This document shows positions 11,812 through 24,593 of a stretch of DNA of 64,000 bases, piece after piece; position 1 is the stretch's first letter, and each line of letters opens with the position of its first letter. This DNA is from Lepeophtheirus salmonis (Eukaryota > Arthropoda > Copepoda > Siphonostomatoida > Caligidae). The DNA is taken from NCBI RefSeq assembly GCF_016086655.4, contig NC_052143.2:26985886-27049885 (forward strand). The letters are read 5' to 3'. The position numbers were made by a program, and so were the translations under genes. The notes under the pieces were generated by a model. That model searched no databases. It was given only the letters and a program-made list of their open reading frames with translations, and had not been told where the DNA came from.

Positions 11812-13489
11812 GTACGTACTTTTCCTTCCTTCATATTTTATCTTTGAATATATTTTCTTCAACATAATCAATTAGTGCATTTAATTTATGGGTCATAACT
11901 TTGATTCATGGGATTCCTTTATTAATTTATGGCGAATTATTCATTCATAAGTACTTTATTCTAAAATATCTATATTTCATTCAAAAAGGTCTGAAAGAAA
12001 TCTTACGTATAATTAACTTTCATGTCCCATTAAAAAAAAGATTAATATGTGAGTATATGCTTAGAAGAAACAATAAGTCAATGTTGTATTAATATGTATA
12101 TATCCCTAGAACAAACAATAAGTCAATGTTGAAGTAAGGGAACAGAGTTGGCAAAATATATTTTTGATGTGCCATGGCCTTAATTTTTCTTCATATATAA
12201 AGATAATAATTGTTTAAAGTCCAAATCTATATTTTTAATTGATTGTATATATATTGTGTTTATGGGATAAACGCTAATATCACAAATTATGAATCCTATT
12301 TTATAATTAACTTTCTGTTAGTTAACATCTTTTTATTGAACAAAGTTCAAAAGAAATCACAAAAATATAACGTATTTCATTGCATAATAAACAATTTAAC
12401 GATTATAATACTTATGCCATTTAAATTTTGTATCTTTTTTTTAAACTATTCCATCCATGTTGCACCAATAAATATCAATTAAAATGCTAAAAATACATAC
12501 ATGAATACAAAATATCCAGAAAAAATGAAGCTTTGTTTTAAAATAATCTTAACATAATGAGTTTAAAGCTCCAATAATTTGTTATTCTTATATTAAAAAT
12601 TTTAAATTTTAATTTAATTATAAACTTCTATGAAATGTGAATTACTCTATGCAATTTTTGAAATTAGTGGTCATCAGTTTCAATGAGGTTCCATGCATTA
12701 TATAAATAATAGCTATAATATTAGATATTTGTAGCTACTTTTATACGCCTTAGTTGACGACCTATATAATAAAACAATGCACAACCTATTGAATAAAAAG
12801 GAGAAGGAGAACTACTTGTTTTCAGCTGTTGACTAATACATAAATTATAGTACTACTTAGATTTTTTTTACGACAAAGATGTAACTCAAAATATCAGCTG
12901 AAGGTCAAGTTTCCTTTTTTTTCATATTAATTATTGAGCTATTAAAAAGATCGGAGTCTCCGTTTGAGATTCCTCCCATTGAAAAAAAGAAGAATCCAAA
13001 AAATAAAAAAACGACTTTCAACCCAAACAAAAATTAAATTAACTAAACCTCGATTAAAAATAACTAAATATTAGAATAACACATTAAAAATCCGTTATCT
13101 AGATAAATAAATAAATGCACATAAATAAAATGTATTTTAATTGAGAATACTGAAAAGTAATGTCAATAAAAGGTAGATTCAGAGGAAAAAAATATTTTTT
13201 TAATCTAGGCCTGTATAATTTTCCAGAATACTAATTGAGGATTAAATATTATAATTAGTATTGTTTAGTAAAATTGCTACTTAACTCCCCCCCACCCTAC
13301 ACTTCCAGGAAGAGCCGTGACATTCCAACAATGATTGGGTATTGTGATTTAATACCATTCTATAAATATCTATAAATATTGAGAACCCAAAACTCTTTGC
13401 AGTAACATGACTAAATTAAGAAAAACGTGATTTTTATGGAATAATGAAAAGACAACGCAAAATCAATTTGTAACTTTTAGCTATATTTT
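11812..13489. other. AT-rich intergenic DNA
   Basis: No gene recognised. An 18 bp word (AACAATAAGTCAATGTTG) occurs twice at about 12070 and 12115, a small direct repeat. The rest is A/T homopolymer-rich. Confidence 0.55.
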
Positions 13490-13770
13490 TTACTCAATAT
13501 TTCCTCCTTCACAAACAATGTCAGCCTCAAAATGCAAGTGAATAGATTGGTAGCTCTTGACGATGAAGGCAGTGTCCATAAAGTAGCATACTGTCATGAC
13601 GTAAGATAGAAGCGAATCCAAATTTAGTTGAAAGGTGCGTAGGTCATTCTTGTTTAAGACGCGTAATACTGAAAATCCGGGGGTTGAAGAAGGCCAGATT
13701 GAGGCCGGTAAGATTCAGCCATACTGTTGTTGCAGAAGTGTTGGTTCTTCTTGACTGTATGAGGTTGTTA
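13490..13770 (-). pseudogene. DD37D (maT-like) mariner transposase, C-terminal relic
   Basis: Read on the minus strand, this block gives LPASIWPSSTPGF, then NLDSLLSYV, MDTAFIVKSYQS and a terminal IVCEGGNIE before TAA at 13492-13490. The order WPxSxPDxNP, then a helix, then a closing GGxIE is that of the C-terminal third of DD37D-type mariner transposases. The catalytic Asp of the SPDxNPxD motif is gone (GFSVLRV instead), and a TGA interrupts the frame upstream of the block. The N-terminal two-thirds are missing. The block is clearly more GC-rich than its flanks. Confidence 0.7.
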
Positions 13771-16004
13771 CATATCTAATCAGTTTTTTTGAAACCCGAT
13801 ATTAATTCTTAATTAGCCTTCGTTAAAATTGTATCATTAACATTTTCTAAATAAAGGATATATATAAATTTAATGTACATATCGAAATACACACGTATTT
13901 ATTTAGCAATTCACTAGAAGTGTGGCACTGAGCGTTAAAAGAAATTATATTTGCTATATGATCTGCCTATTTTAGAAATTCATACAATATTTAGTTATAA
14001 AACTGTATTAGGTTTAGTTTAACAAAATTAAATAAATATTCATACTTTTTTAAAAAATATTCCCTCAGATTAACTTTGAATGCCGATTGAAGATGTTTAG
14101 AGTTTCCAGAGTAATTTATCGTAAAAGGCAAAAAATAATATGTTTTCGTCGTCAAATTTTAAATTAGAACCAATCTTTAAAAAACAGCTGTAAAATTTTC
14201 ATGACAATCTTATCTTTATTTTGTGGATTATTGTGCTAAGTGTGACGCAACAATTGTCATTTCCAAAACAATGGATCAAAAACATTTTCATACTTTAATT
14301 CTATACTGCTTCTTGAAAGGAAAATACCATACAACATAAGCAATGGCTTGAAATTTGTTATGGGTACTCTGCTTCATAAAGCAAATAGAAAAAATTATTA
14401 AAGAAAAACAATTTTTAACGAAAAAAAAACCCCAAATTTTCTTTGTGAAGTTCAGGGCTTTTCAGCCCATTTGTTAGTAGAATTTGACGCTTTGTTTACA
14501 AATCTGTAATTAATTATTTCACATACCAATTGTTTTTTTTTCTAGAATTGTTCATATTTTATCTTTCATATAAATTTTAAGTTTGTACTTGAATAAGAAA
14601 CAAAAACAATAATTTACATATAAATAAATTAACTTTTTTTTTTGCAAAAATGTGTGCTAATTATAAATATATGCTTATATTTTATGTTAAGTTAAATAAT
14701 TTTCAGAAAAATGCAAATTTGAAGGTTTGAAATACCACCTTACTCGAAGGGTTTTGCTGGAAGAGGAAAAATGCCTCGTTTTTTTAAAATTTTATAATGA
14801 TAAAGAAATGGAACTCAGTCATTTCACGTACATTATAAATGTATATATTTTTAAATGTTTCTTTGATTGGTCAGATGGAGTTCCACTGATTAAGTATAAT
14901 TAGAGTTGAGTAGTTTGTAATGAAAAAACTACCTTTAAACATTAGAAAAGGAAAAATGGTTGTGCGTGTGCTCTTTTTTCCATTATTTGATCGTAGGTCG
15001 TAGTGATTGTTAACTTTCCTCAGAAGTAAGCATCCTAGCCTATCTATAGTATAAATTAGTTTAAAAATGAGTAATAAGATTTTGAATATATACTATACTA
15101 TATTGATATATGAATTTAAATATAATTGTGATATTTTCCCTGCACTAATTCTATTTTAAATGTAGAAGGTCCTCCTCTTCATAGCAATCATTCATTTTAT
15201 TCTCCCAAAATCATAAAATAGGGATCTGATATTAACTGGGGTCTTAATTCAGATGATGTTTAGCTCCTGCTTTCTCCTTGTGTTTTTTTTTTATTGCAAA
15301 CTACTCAACTTTAAGTATAAGTACACATCATAGTATTAGAATAACTCCATCTTACCTACGAATTGTCTTTGAAGTTAATATACAACATATGTTATTGTAT
15401 ATTGCCTTCTATTGGAACGACCAAATAAATTAAATTTATGCATACGTCTCTTGTTTGTTTTGTCACGTGTTTGTATCTACTCTTGTTATGAAGGATGTTA
15501 TTGGAGCTCATGTTCATTGTATTATATAATACTTTTACGCCAAATAAGTGCTTGTGAAACGTAAATAATTTGATTTTCTTTTTCGAAAAAAAAATGTGCT
15601 TCCAACCGATTTCAATTCACTAGCAGATCAAGATATATAAACTTTCTTGTATAAAGGATAGACTTAAATAATTTATTCATCTTGATAGAATGTACAATAC
15701 GTATGTATAGTAATTAAGGATTTAATTTTTTAAAGAAACACTATGTTTTGTCATTAGAAAAGTAAAAACGGTTGTTGTGTGTGCAATTTCTTCTTTTTTG
15801 TTCATTATGTTATAGGTTGTTGTGGTGTTAACTTCTACCTCTACAGTAAGAATTATCGCATATCTTCCCTGTAAATTTTTTTTAAATGCATAATAAAATA
15901 AATTTATAAGAATGTAATTATAATATATTTTCACCACTATTATTATTTTTATGAGAGATAATTGGGGAATTTGGTAAGTTCTTTTTAGATGATATACAAC
16001 ATTT
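13771..16004. other. AT-rich intergenic DNA
   Basis: Poly-A/T tracts and short meaningless open frames. A segment near 15150-15300 repeats words also seen near 5640-5760 (CTGATATTAAC, CTCCTGCTTTCTCC), so another diverged repeat family probably lies here. Its borders could not be set. Confidence 0.45.
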
Positions 16005-16140
16005 TCACACGTTGCAGATAGTCTCCTCTCATGCCCTCATAGTGTTCATTGACGGAGACATTCAGGACAGCGAAGTTCGGGTGGAAGATGGTACAGGCCC
16101 TTGACTCCACATGCAGCCAGAATATAAAGTCAAATCAGGA
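16005..16140 (-). pseudogene. DD37D mariner transposase fragment
   Basis: The minus-strand frame reads DFIFWLHVESRACTIF, then HPN, VSVNEHYEGM and DYLQRV. This is the segment just after the third catalytic Asp in DD37D mariners (usual pattern DxxxWxxVExxAcxxxHPN, then a helix with EW and a VCxSFRRR). Only about 45 codons survive. It aligns in order with the relics at 13490 and 21960, but the wording differs enough that these are separate old insertions. Confidence 0.65.
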
Positions 16141-17745
16141 CTGTAGGGGCCTGCATAAAATGTAGATATATATTAAGAACATTGTACATATATTACAAAA
16201 ATATTGGGGTTTTTTTTTTTCATTATAGTCCAATGTAAAACGAACGTATTATATTTTTATTAAGTTATACAATATATATATATAACATATTCCGTAGTAT
16301 AACAGAGTAATTAAAAAAAGGATCGATTTTACTTTCTTTAAGTACTTACAAGTGGGACTGGACTGGATGGAACTTTGAAATACTCTATGATTTTTATCAG
16401 CGGACATAATACTATAATATTATATTATAGTTGACTAAGATCTACCCGTATTATATATTTTATTACGAATTATTTAATTATGTACATATTAAGAATACTA
16501 AGACAAACCTGCTAATCCGTAGATGGATGGACGGACGGGCAAACACGTATTATAATATTATATTATAGTAGATATAATATATATAAATGTATTTCCAAAA
16601 AATATATTTTGTAGTTTCTTTCAAAATACAAAAAAAAAAAATATATTTTATGCATTCATTTAAAATTATATTATACACATGTATTGACTTATCCATTCCT
16701 TATGTCAAAGAAATTTCAACATTTCTCAGAAAAGTAATACTTTTGTTAACACCTAATATTTATATCCATAAAAAATAAACAATGTTAAAGATCTATTTGA
16801 GATACTGAAAATATTTTTGTATTAGATTTGAATTACCTTCAACAATGGTCAATGTCTATTCTTATGGAAGATTAAAAAATTTCACTTTGAATATCCAGAG
16901 AATCTTTTTGACTTTCAATCGATTTCTCAACCTTTTTTAAACAAACTTTATTCTCGATTAATTATCTTGTGTATTAGGATTAGAACTTGTCCCTCCTTCT
17001 CAATCCCCTTAGTGGTTTAACTCGTTTTATTTATGTATCATATAAGGTGTATTGTCTAATATTGTCATCTATAATTTATAAATATCCTGGTAAGCGAGTA
17101 ACTGTCAGGCAGTATATTTATGTAAAAAAATAGTTGCACACACAGCAATTGTTTTCCCTTTTCTGATTTTTAGACGTAATTCTGTTTTTGTTACAAATAT
17201 GTCAACTCTAAGTATTACTTATTATGTCGTTTATTTATCAAAAAGAATAAATAAAAATTAGCCATTACGTATCAAGGGAGACGAGGGAATCGACAACAAA
17301 ATACATAATGGGATTTTGTGTTAGCGAAGTATCGCAGTGTTACCTGACCTAATGTTCCCAATGGAGTCAAAGAAAAAGAGAAATAATTACTTATTAAATC
17401 TGCTTTGTTTGACCTGCAATTTTCTTATAGTATAACCTTGTTCGAATAACATTGCTCAAACCTCTCACCTAGGTTGATTTTCACTAAAACACTCTTCAAA
17501 TTATCAGAGTTACGATCTTGATTTTTAGTTGTTGTTTTTTTTAATGCCCAAAATGCTTCCAATTAGCATAATTGGCTTGATGTATACATAAACATCATAT
17601 AGATAACTATTGATTTAATATAAATTCTTTCAATTAAAAAAGGATCAATATCTTTCCTGGTATCTCTTCGATTCAGAATTGTAGGTACAATGAGTTTTAG
17701 ACTGAGTACACTTTAAAAAACTTAAATTTTACATCATTTTTATTT
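16141..17745. other. AT-rich stretch with short palindromes
   Basis: The self-complementary word CTATAATATTATATTATAG (about 16411-16430) recurs in near-identical form at about 16549-16569, and a TATATATATA tract lies near 16270. I recognise no gene. Confidence 0.5.
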
Positions 17746-18562
17746 AAGTCATACCGAGTGGCCAAACAACACATCCTTACGGCATCCATGAAGGCCACCA
17801 GGCTCATCAACGGTAAGCGTCTCCTCAATGACCTGAAGAGCTATGGAGGAAGAATCATCTTCTTCTCCGACGAGAAGAACTGGATTGTCGACAGAAGCTA
17901 CAACGTCCAGAATGACAGGGGACTGGCAAAGGAGAGAGAAGAGGTCCCTGCGGTCTTCTCCACATAGTTTCCGGCCTCCGTGATGATCCTGGGTGTCATC
18001 TGCAGCACCGGTGAGGTGATGCCTCCTTTCTTCTTCAATCCCAAGGAAAGAGTTGACGAAATAAGGTACTGCAAAGTCATGAAGGATTTGTCACCCCCTG
18101 GATGAAGGATACGGTCGCTGGGAGGGAGTTCATATTTCAACAAGACTCAGCGCCCGCACACATCGCCATGAGGACCACTAACTTCTCCAATTCCCACGAC
18201 ATCACTTTCTGGGATCTCAACGCCTGGCCCTCCAACTTACCCGACCTCAATCCGTGTGATTACTACTGGTAGGGGAAGTAGGAGAGGGAGGTGTACAAGG
18301 TCAGCCAGAAGAGCATCGCGGCCCTGAAGGGCTCCATTTCGAGGGAGTGGAATGCTGTCGATTCCGCGGAAGTCATCAAGGTATGCAAATCCTTTAGGGG
18401 CAGGATGGAGAAGATGGTGGCTGCTGAGGGAGGACGTGTTGAATAAATTTATTGTTTCATATCATGTCTAACTTTTTCATATTAACAAATACGCTCCAAA
18501 TTCCATTTTTATGAAGCAGGTTGAATTTTAGGATAGTTCCAATTTATCGTGGACACCCTGTA
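17746..18562 (+). pseudogene. DD37D (maT-like) mariner transposase pseudogene with right terminus
   Basis: The most complete DD37D relic in the window. In order: RLINGKRLLNDLKSYGGR, FFSDEKNWIVD with the first catalytic Asp (about 17870), YNVQNDRGL, PASVMILGVICSTGEVMPP, FIFQQDSAPAHIA with the second Asp (about 18140), and WPSNLPDLNPCDYYW with the third Asp 37 residues after the second. It closes with FRGRMEKMVAAEGGRVE and TAA at about 18445. All three acidic residues persist, but a TAG at 17968, later in-frame stops (after YYW) and at least one frameshift disrupt it, and the N-terminal helix-turn-helix is lost. The sequence ending TCGTGGACACCCTGTA (to about 18560) looks like a typical mariner terminal repeat followed by TA. 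No matching left end was found. Confidence 0.88.
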
Positions 18563-20411
18563 TGGGTACTTTTTCAAACTTTTGGGGGTTTGTATGAATG
18601 ACTAAGTACTAAGTCAAAAGCAAGAACTGTAATCTTTCAACATTTAAAATATTTTAGTCCATTCAGGAGATATCATCTATAATAGTTCCGGGTTAAATAC
18701 AATTACTACATCAAGTATAATGTTGCAACCTTCGTCTAAATATTTTCAGTTATGGAACCTTCCCTAGGAAACAAACTTGAATGTTGGTTCCTCTACTTGT
18801 AGCAAAAGAAAAGAATCCATATCTAGTAATCTCTTGTGTAAGTTTTAGAAGTCTGAAATATTTTTGTTGTAATTTTTTTAGCCAATGAGAGCACCTACTC
18901 AAAATATAACTTTCAGAAATTCTAAGTCAATAAGGCATCTTACTTTAAAAGCTAGTTGATAAATTACATCTTCATACATAAGAAGAAAATATGCATCATC
19001 TTCTAAGAGATATAGAGCAACAGCAAATCTCAAAACGTGTTGTGTCAATGACAGCGAAGGTGCTCTTGTCCAAAACATGTATCAAGTTTTCAGGGTTTCC
19101 ACGTTCATTTTTTATTAAGTATCCCGTTGGATAGTATTTGGTTATATTATTTTTTTAAATATATATCGTGGGAGAGTGGACAAGTTGGCATGTAGGTAAC
19201 TTAAACACTGTTTAATTTTCTATCAAGTTTCTAATAGTTATGATAGGGTGTAAGGAATATCACGTTAATTTACTTCTTCTTTTTTTTTCAATATCAGCAG
19301 GATATATATTGTTTACATCACAATCTGTCCCTCAGATTCTGATCTTACACACTCGGAGTAATTTTTTCATGTTCATTCATTTTCTTTTAAAATTTGGTAA
19401 TATTTTAATCTTATGGAAATATAATTTTGAAGTAAATTTAGATTTAAATATCGTTAATCAATTTAGTATTCTTTGAGATATTACTCAAAGATTAGATTAG
19501 GGGCTAGTGAGCTCACGCTAGTTGGAACAACTTGAGACACATATAAATTAGGAAGAATGTTTTGTTTTTCTAATTTGTTGTGATTAAAGAACAGCAAATG
19601 AGCCTTGAAATGATTGAAAATTATGATATAAATCACTTAGATATTATAGTGCATTTTATTATTGGCGATGCAAGGTTCAGAAAGCAAGCTTTTTAAAGAT
19701 CATTGGCAATCATAGTCTTTAACAAATTTGGATTTCTAAATTGCATTTCAAATATATTTTTGGTTTATTTTAAAGGATAGTTTCATCATTTTATGTGTTT
19801 ATTTATATTTACATGTTTTTAAGATAATGTTTTACCAATCCCCGAAGAGGAAGAACTTTGTTCGTGTTCCTTAATTCAGAAGAATAATCAATAAATCACT
19901 ACCCCCCCCAACCACGTAGGTTTACGTTTACATTAGGTGTACCACGATATACAAACTTCATAATACGATACGAAATGAATATCATGATAACAGTACATAT
20001 AAAATCAGATAAAAATATGCTTATATAAGTAGAGGGCTAATTTCTACAAAATTTAGCTTTTGGCATATTTAGAGCTGACACTGAGACGTCATCTTATGCC
20101 TTTGTTAAAATAAATAAGTAACTTTTGGTACTACTTTTATATTGTGGTATTTTATCTGTAATATCAAGCTTAGTGTTGGTAATATCAATTGTCTTCTAGG
20201 TTCATCTATAAAGGGTCAAAGTTATATATTTTTTATCATGCTAAAAAGATTTTTCTATTTCGTATATTCATAGAATCCAACCAGACAATTATCATCAAAT
20301 TTCAATACGATGAAAATTTCTATCAAAAGTAACGTACAAACACTTGAAGTGATATTAATGAAATAGTCAAAAAATAAATTAAAAAATAGAAAGAAGTGTG
20401 TACATTGTACT
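18563..20411. other. AT-rich intergenic DNA
   Basis: No gene recognised. Frames such as the one at 19240-19476 are hydrophobic low-complexity translations of T-rich DNA without splice or domain support. Confidence 0.5.
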
Positions 20412-20498
20412 AGGTTGTGCACCAAGATTGGAACAAACTTCGATCTCATCCAGATCGCGTATTAGTAGGGATGAAAATCTTTCTTATTTTGGGCATAT

Positions 20499-20617
20499 TA
20501 AAAAAAAAACCGAAAATATACATAGTAACCCTGAAGAATTTAAAGAATGTTTGGAGGCGAGCAACTTAGCTCTCATTTTTCAGGGTTACTATGTTTATTT
20601 TCGGTTTATTTTTTTAA
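20499..20617. repeat. long hairpin (about 35 bp arms)
   Basis: The left arm (A-run, ACCGAAAATATACATAGTAA, CCCTGAA; 20501-20535) is nearly the exact complement of the right arm (TTCAGGGTTACTATG, TTTATTTTCGGTTT, T-run; 20578-20615). About 42 bp of loop lies between. This is consistent with a foldback transposon or with two opposed terminal repeats of a deleted element. Confidence 0.8.
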
Positions 20618-20696
20618 CATACGTAAAATACAAACAATTTTCACCCCTACTCGTACGCAATCTGGATCAACTACAATCAGCTGTGACGAGGATAGA

Positions 20697-20900
20697 GGGG
20701 AGAAGGAAATAAACAACGATATTAGAAACAATTACTCTGATGTCAATCTTCAATTCTACTCCGAGTCCAACAAAGACTTACATTTATAATTATCAACAAA
20801 CCCTCTCCGTCTTTTATGAGCAAACACGAATGTTCAATCTGGCCTGGAATGTAATTGAAAATAATAGAAAAGGAAGTTCACTACTCAGGAGTTAAATAAT
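20697..20900 (-). repeat. dispersed repeat family R, copy
   Basis: On the minus strand it carries the family words AAGTCTTTGTTGGACTCGG, AGTA and ATTGA, and ends near GTTTATTTCCTTCTC. The same order of words is found in five other places in the window. It is 5'-truncated compared with the copy at 60925-61255. Confidence 0.6.
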
Positions 20901-21121
20901 AATGACAGCAGGTAAGGAAATGAAAATTCACTCTTTAGATTACCAACTCAAAAAAAGGCCAGCTTAAAAATACACACGATTTATAACCGACTACATATGA
21001 GTTCACGGAGGTAGAATATTTCCCGGTCATACAAGATTTTAGGCGACTGATGTAGTAAATTTTTATTTGTTTTAATTTTGAGTCCATTGTAAAGATAGAG
21101 CAGCTTAGAAGAAACACAAAC

Positions 21122-21278
21122 GACGAATTATTCCACGCAGGCTACGAAGTAAAAATCATCAACACTCACAGGCTACCCCAGAAACACAGTCTCGAAGGTT
21201 GTTAAGAAGCTAAAGAACTCTGGCAATATCACCAGGAAATTTCAGGGCAGGTCTCAGTTGAAAAAGGCCACTATTACT
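21122..21278 (+). pseudogene. mariner helix-turn-helix (N-terminal) fragment
   Basis: Frames joined by one shift read ELFHAGYEVKIINT, then TGYPRNTVSKVVKKLKNSGN and ITRKFQGRSQLKKAT. That is the first DNA-binding helix-turn-helix of DD37D-type mariners (usual pattern FxAGxxxxxIxxxxGxPxxTVxxVVKKxKxxG). The catalytic domain does not follow. The minus-strand relic at 21921-22454 is a separate insertion. Confidence 0.6.
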
Positions 21279-21920
21279 ATTTTCATGGAAGGGCTCTGTT
21301 AAAAAATTTATTTTTAGCCTTATTACCCTTTTACCGATTTCTACAACTAAAAATAAGAGGATTATCCCCCTCCTGGATAATACCCAATAATTGGAGCAAA
21401 AGAACCCTCCTCTAATTTATCAGAGCTGAGCTCTCCCTTGTGAATATAACCAAAGCCTACTGAGCATTCAATAGGAGAATTAATGCCAATTGGGATGATA
21501 TTGAAAATTAATATACTTTGAAACAAAACCAAAAAGTTTGTACAATGCATTTGCTGGGATCTGATGAGGTCAAAGTTTGTTCCAATTGGAGTGTACGACC
21601 CTGTATTTGAGGAAGAAGTTGAAGCTACAATGATGATATTATGTGATTTGAAGTCAATAATAAATTTCAAAAATTGAAGGAAAAATAGCCATTAGAATCT
21701 AATGTATAAAAACTATTTATTTTAAATAAATTCATCCTAGAATGTAGAATATACATATTTCAATAGGAGAAAATGTACATTAAATCGTACTCATATAGAA
21801 CATTTATATCAGTATATATATTTTTGATGTATTCTTCCTAAAAGTAGATTGCTAAATAATGATACCTTTGTGAAATAACCCCATTATGTTTTTTTTCTTA
21901 TCGAAACGGAGAAAATAATA

Positions 21921-22454
21921 CACGGGGTGCGGCAAAAAAATATTACACTTTCAATCTAATAACTAATATGATGTCTTGGCAGTAATGATGGCTTCCAGGC
22001 GGCCACAGAAGGCCTTGCACCCATTGCGGATGTAGTTCTCAGAGATGGCATCCCAGTGCTGGCTGACAGGGTTCTTGATATTTGGGTGACGGACGATGCA
22101 GACATTGAACTCAACATGCACACAAAAATAAAGTCCAATTGATTGCATCTGGTGATTAAGGGGCCACATTATCTTTGGTCAGAAAGATAAGTTGTCCTCC
22201 ATCCACTTATTGGTTTTTTGACGTGTGTGCGGGCGCACCATCCTGCTGGAACACCACATTCATGTCCGGGTAGTTTATCTGCACCCATGGGAATAGCTTC
22301 CATTGGTTTTTTGCCAGCGTCCAAAAGTGCACGGACCGAAATTCGTTGGTCAAGTTCAGATGGCATTTTCTCGACTTTCTAAGACACTTAGGAAGAACTT
22401 GGTTTTTTTTTCTGTTTTTAGTATTTGATTGGAACAATTTTGCCGCACTCACAA
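21921..22454 (-). mobile_element. internally deleted DD37D mariner with terminal inverted repeats
   Basis: The ends share GGGTGCGGCAAAA (21926 onward) and, inverted, GAGTGCGGCAAAA (to about 22453). Inside, minus-strand frames hold VVFQQDGAPAHTSKNQ with the second catalytic Asp (about 22250). Next come HVEFNVCIVRHPNIKN, AISENYIRNGCKAF and RLEAIITAK, the last part of a DD37D mariner transposase. The first half of the transposase, including the first Asp, is missing, and the third-Asp motif is scrambled. The element is about 0.53 kb against the usual 1.3 kb, so it is a deletion derivative that has since accumulated frameshifts. Confidence 0.85.
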
Positions 22455-22824
22455 AAACCTTGAGTTATGTAGCAAAAACGAAGTGAAAAGATTTTTCAGC
22501 GCACCCGCTAGCAATAAACGACATTATGAATTAAAAAGATTTGAAGACACAGGAGGCTAAATATCACAAGCTGTTTCATTTTAAGGGAATATTTCGTACT
22601 TTCAAAATAATAACTTTTTCTTGAAATCCTTTAATTTTAGAACTTATTTTCTTTGTCGCTCTTAATTGCTAGTAAATTTTAAAACTTTCTATCCAAAGAT
22701 ATTGCTTTAAAGGTATCTGTTTGCTGCATAATATGTATATTTTTGGACTCTTTTTCAATATACTTTTGTTAAGGTTATCTTTAAATTGTTATTATTTATC
22801 AATATAGTTGTATAAAATATTACC

Positions 22825-23170
22825 TTAATCCGTGCGAGATTTTTTCTTCTCTGGTAATCTGAACAGTGTTTTTCGTTTTTTTTTTTTTGTTTTTCAATGC
22901 TATTATCATTCTTGAATAGAGAACATCTAAATTATTAATCGTTCGTATTTGTTTCATCAAAGACAGAAAGTAACACTGAGAATTGGTAGGGAGCGGGGAG
23001 TTAAAAGTCTAAGTCCTTGTTAGAGATGGAGTATAATTGAGGATCGAGATCGGAGTAATTCCTGCCTATGGCCTTCCTACATAAAGATTGGGATTTGTGT
23101 TTATTTCCCTCATATCATAACTGCTCACAGATAGTCTAATGAAACATTATAACAGCTAAACTGTTTAATA
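22825..23170 (+). repeat. dispersed repeat family R, copy
   Basis: Contains the family order: TGGTAATCTGA, CTATTATCATTCTTGAATAG, GAGAACATCTAAAT, GAAAGTAACACTGAG, AAGTCCTTGTTAGAGA, ATTGAGGATCGAGATCGGAG, GTGTTTATTTCCCTC, and CTGCTCACAG with TAGTCTAATGAAAC. It is one of the two longest copies and helps to define a unit of roughly 330 bp. No coding frame, so it is non-autonomous. Confidence 0.7.
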
Positions 23171-24590
23171 CAACTTAAAGTATGAGCTCAATGATATTAA
23201 ACTAAAATGCTCTAAAACAATATAAAGAATTTTTATTTTCAAAATTTAGCATTTCGTATAAAATAACTATCTAAAAATATATTAAAATCTTTTTATCTGT
23301 CTAAGACAAATTGACTATGCTAAATGGTTGATATTGTCAACTTATGTTGTGGACATATGTACCAAAAAAAGTGAAAATTGGGTCCAAACTGAATTCTGAA
23401 TCAGAAAAAAAGGTTCTTTATCACCAGAATAGTACATAAAACTTAATAGTTTTATTTAAATTTCCTCAATATAGAGATGTATCTTCAAGGTACAAAAAAA
23501 GAAACCAAAAATTGCCGTAGCATTTAATTAAGATTTAATCCAATGATGAACCGTGTATAAGCTTACCGACGGACCTGGGAATCATCTATACTAGAGGGAC
23601 TCGGTATGGCCAGTTCTTCTGTTATTAATTATCATAATAAGTGAACAAGATTCCCGCGCTGTTACGACAAAATAGAGAAGGGAAAACTGAAGGAAAGAAA
23701 AGAAAGAGAGGAAATAGAATTACTGCAGTGCAAAGTTTTTTGACTGGAATTTAATAACTTTGATTGCTATTTAAAGACTTGAAACTCGACTTGATGTAAT
23801 AATCTGACCTTAGTCAATCTCTTCGCTACCGTGTCGATGCTCTTATTGTTTGTGAAGGAGGACACATTCAATTAAAAATATAGCTAAATATATTATTTAA
23901 ACATATCCCAATTTGGTTTTGAGTTTTTTCTTCTTTATTTAATTAAAATCAGGGTTTTTTTTTGTTGTTTAGTCAAACTACTGCAAATTTTGTGTACCTA
24001 CTTTATCATTTAAAAAAAGACTTTTATCGAGTCCATAGATGCAAAGTTACCTTCTATTTATATTTTACAATTTATATCAAAAAATACTAAAAAATTTTAA
24101 TCCTATGATTTATATTATATTCTATTTGCTACTTCCAAAATAATGATTACTTTACTTTTTACTTTCATGCCACAGAAAAAGTTGGAGTTTTTGGATGAAA
24201 ATACTTTTACATATTCAAATTATATAATGGATACAATTTTTTCCCCATTTTTCAATATGAGTTTTATATTTTTTCCGCTGAATATTACAATTTTCATAAA
24301 TTTAGTATTTGATACCTGATTTGAATTTAAATTTCATAGATTTATCACATTGTAAACCAATTGGTTCTAATTGATATTCTTCTAGATTTTCTAAATCTAG
24401 AAGAACAAGCATAGAAGCAATCAATCAACTAATAGTACTCTCATTTGATTAATTGCTTCTAAAACTGGTAAATATAAAGTCTATAGTCGTTCAATACAAA
24501 TACTAAGTTCAATTATAACATTAAATTTGCATAGTAAAATTAAAGTTGAAGGAAGAAACGAACATAAATACATTTTTTAAAGAAATAAGG
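23171..24590. other. AT-rich intergenic DNA
   Basis: No recognisable gene. A slightly less AT-rich piece at 23545-23760 (ACGACAAAATAGAGAAGGG and neighbours) is probably another unclassified repeat. Confidence 0.45.
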
Positions 24591-24593
24591 AAC

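Larger units (their letters stand above)
20412..21600. repeat. region bounded by inverted copies of a TTGGAACAAACTT segment
   Basis: The segment at about 20415-20460 (GATTGGAACAAACTTCGAT, then CTCATC and AGATC) reappears inverted at about 21545-21600 (ATTGGAACAAACTTTGAC, then CTCATCAGATC). Between them lie a long hairpin (20499-20617), an R repeat and a mariner helix-turn-helix fragment. The pair could be terminal repeats of a composite relic or two opposed insertions of one repeat. A minus-strand frame at 21362-21670 spans the right copy but matches nothing I know. Confidence 0.5.

Noticed and set aside
20398..20789. 104- and 80-codon overlapping frames
   Set aside because: They run through the hairpin and repeat R. 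The length comes from repeats, not from a conserved protein.
21362..21670. 102-codon minus-strand frame as a host gene
   Set aside because: It covers a repeat segment that recurs inverted at 20415-20460 and has no recognised domain. Left as part of the repeat structure.
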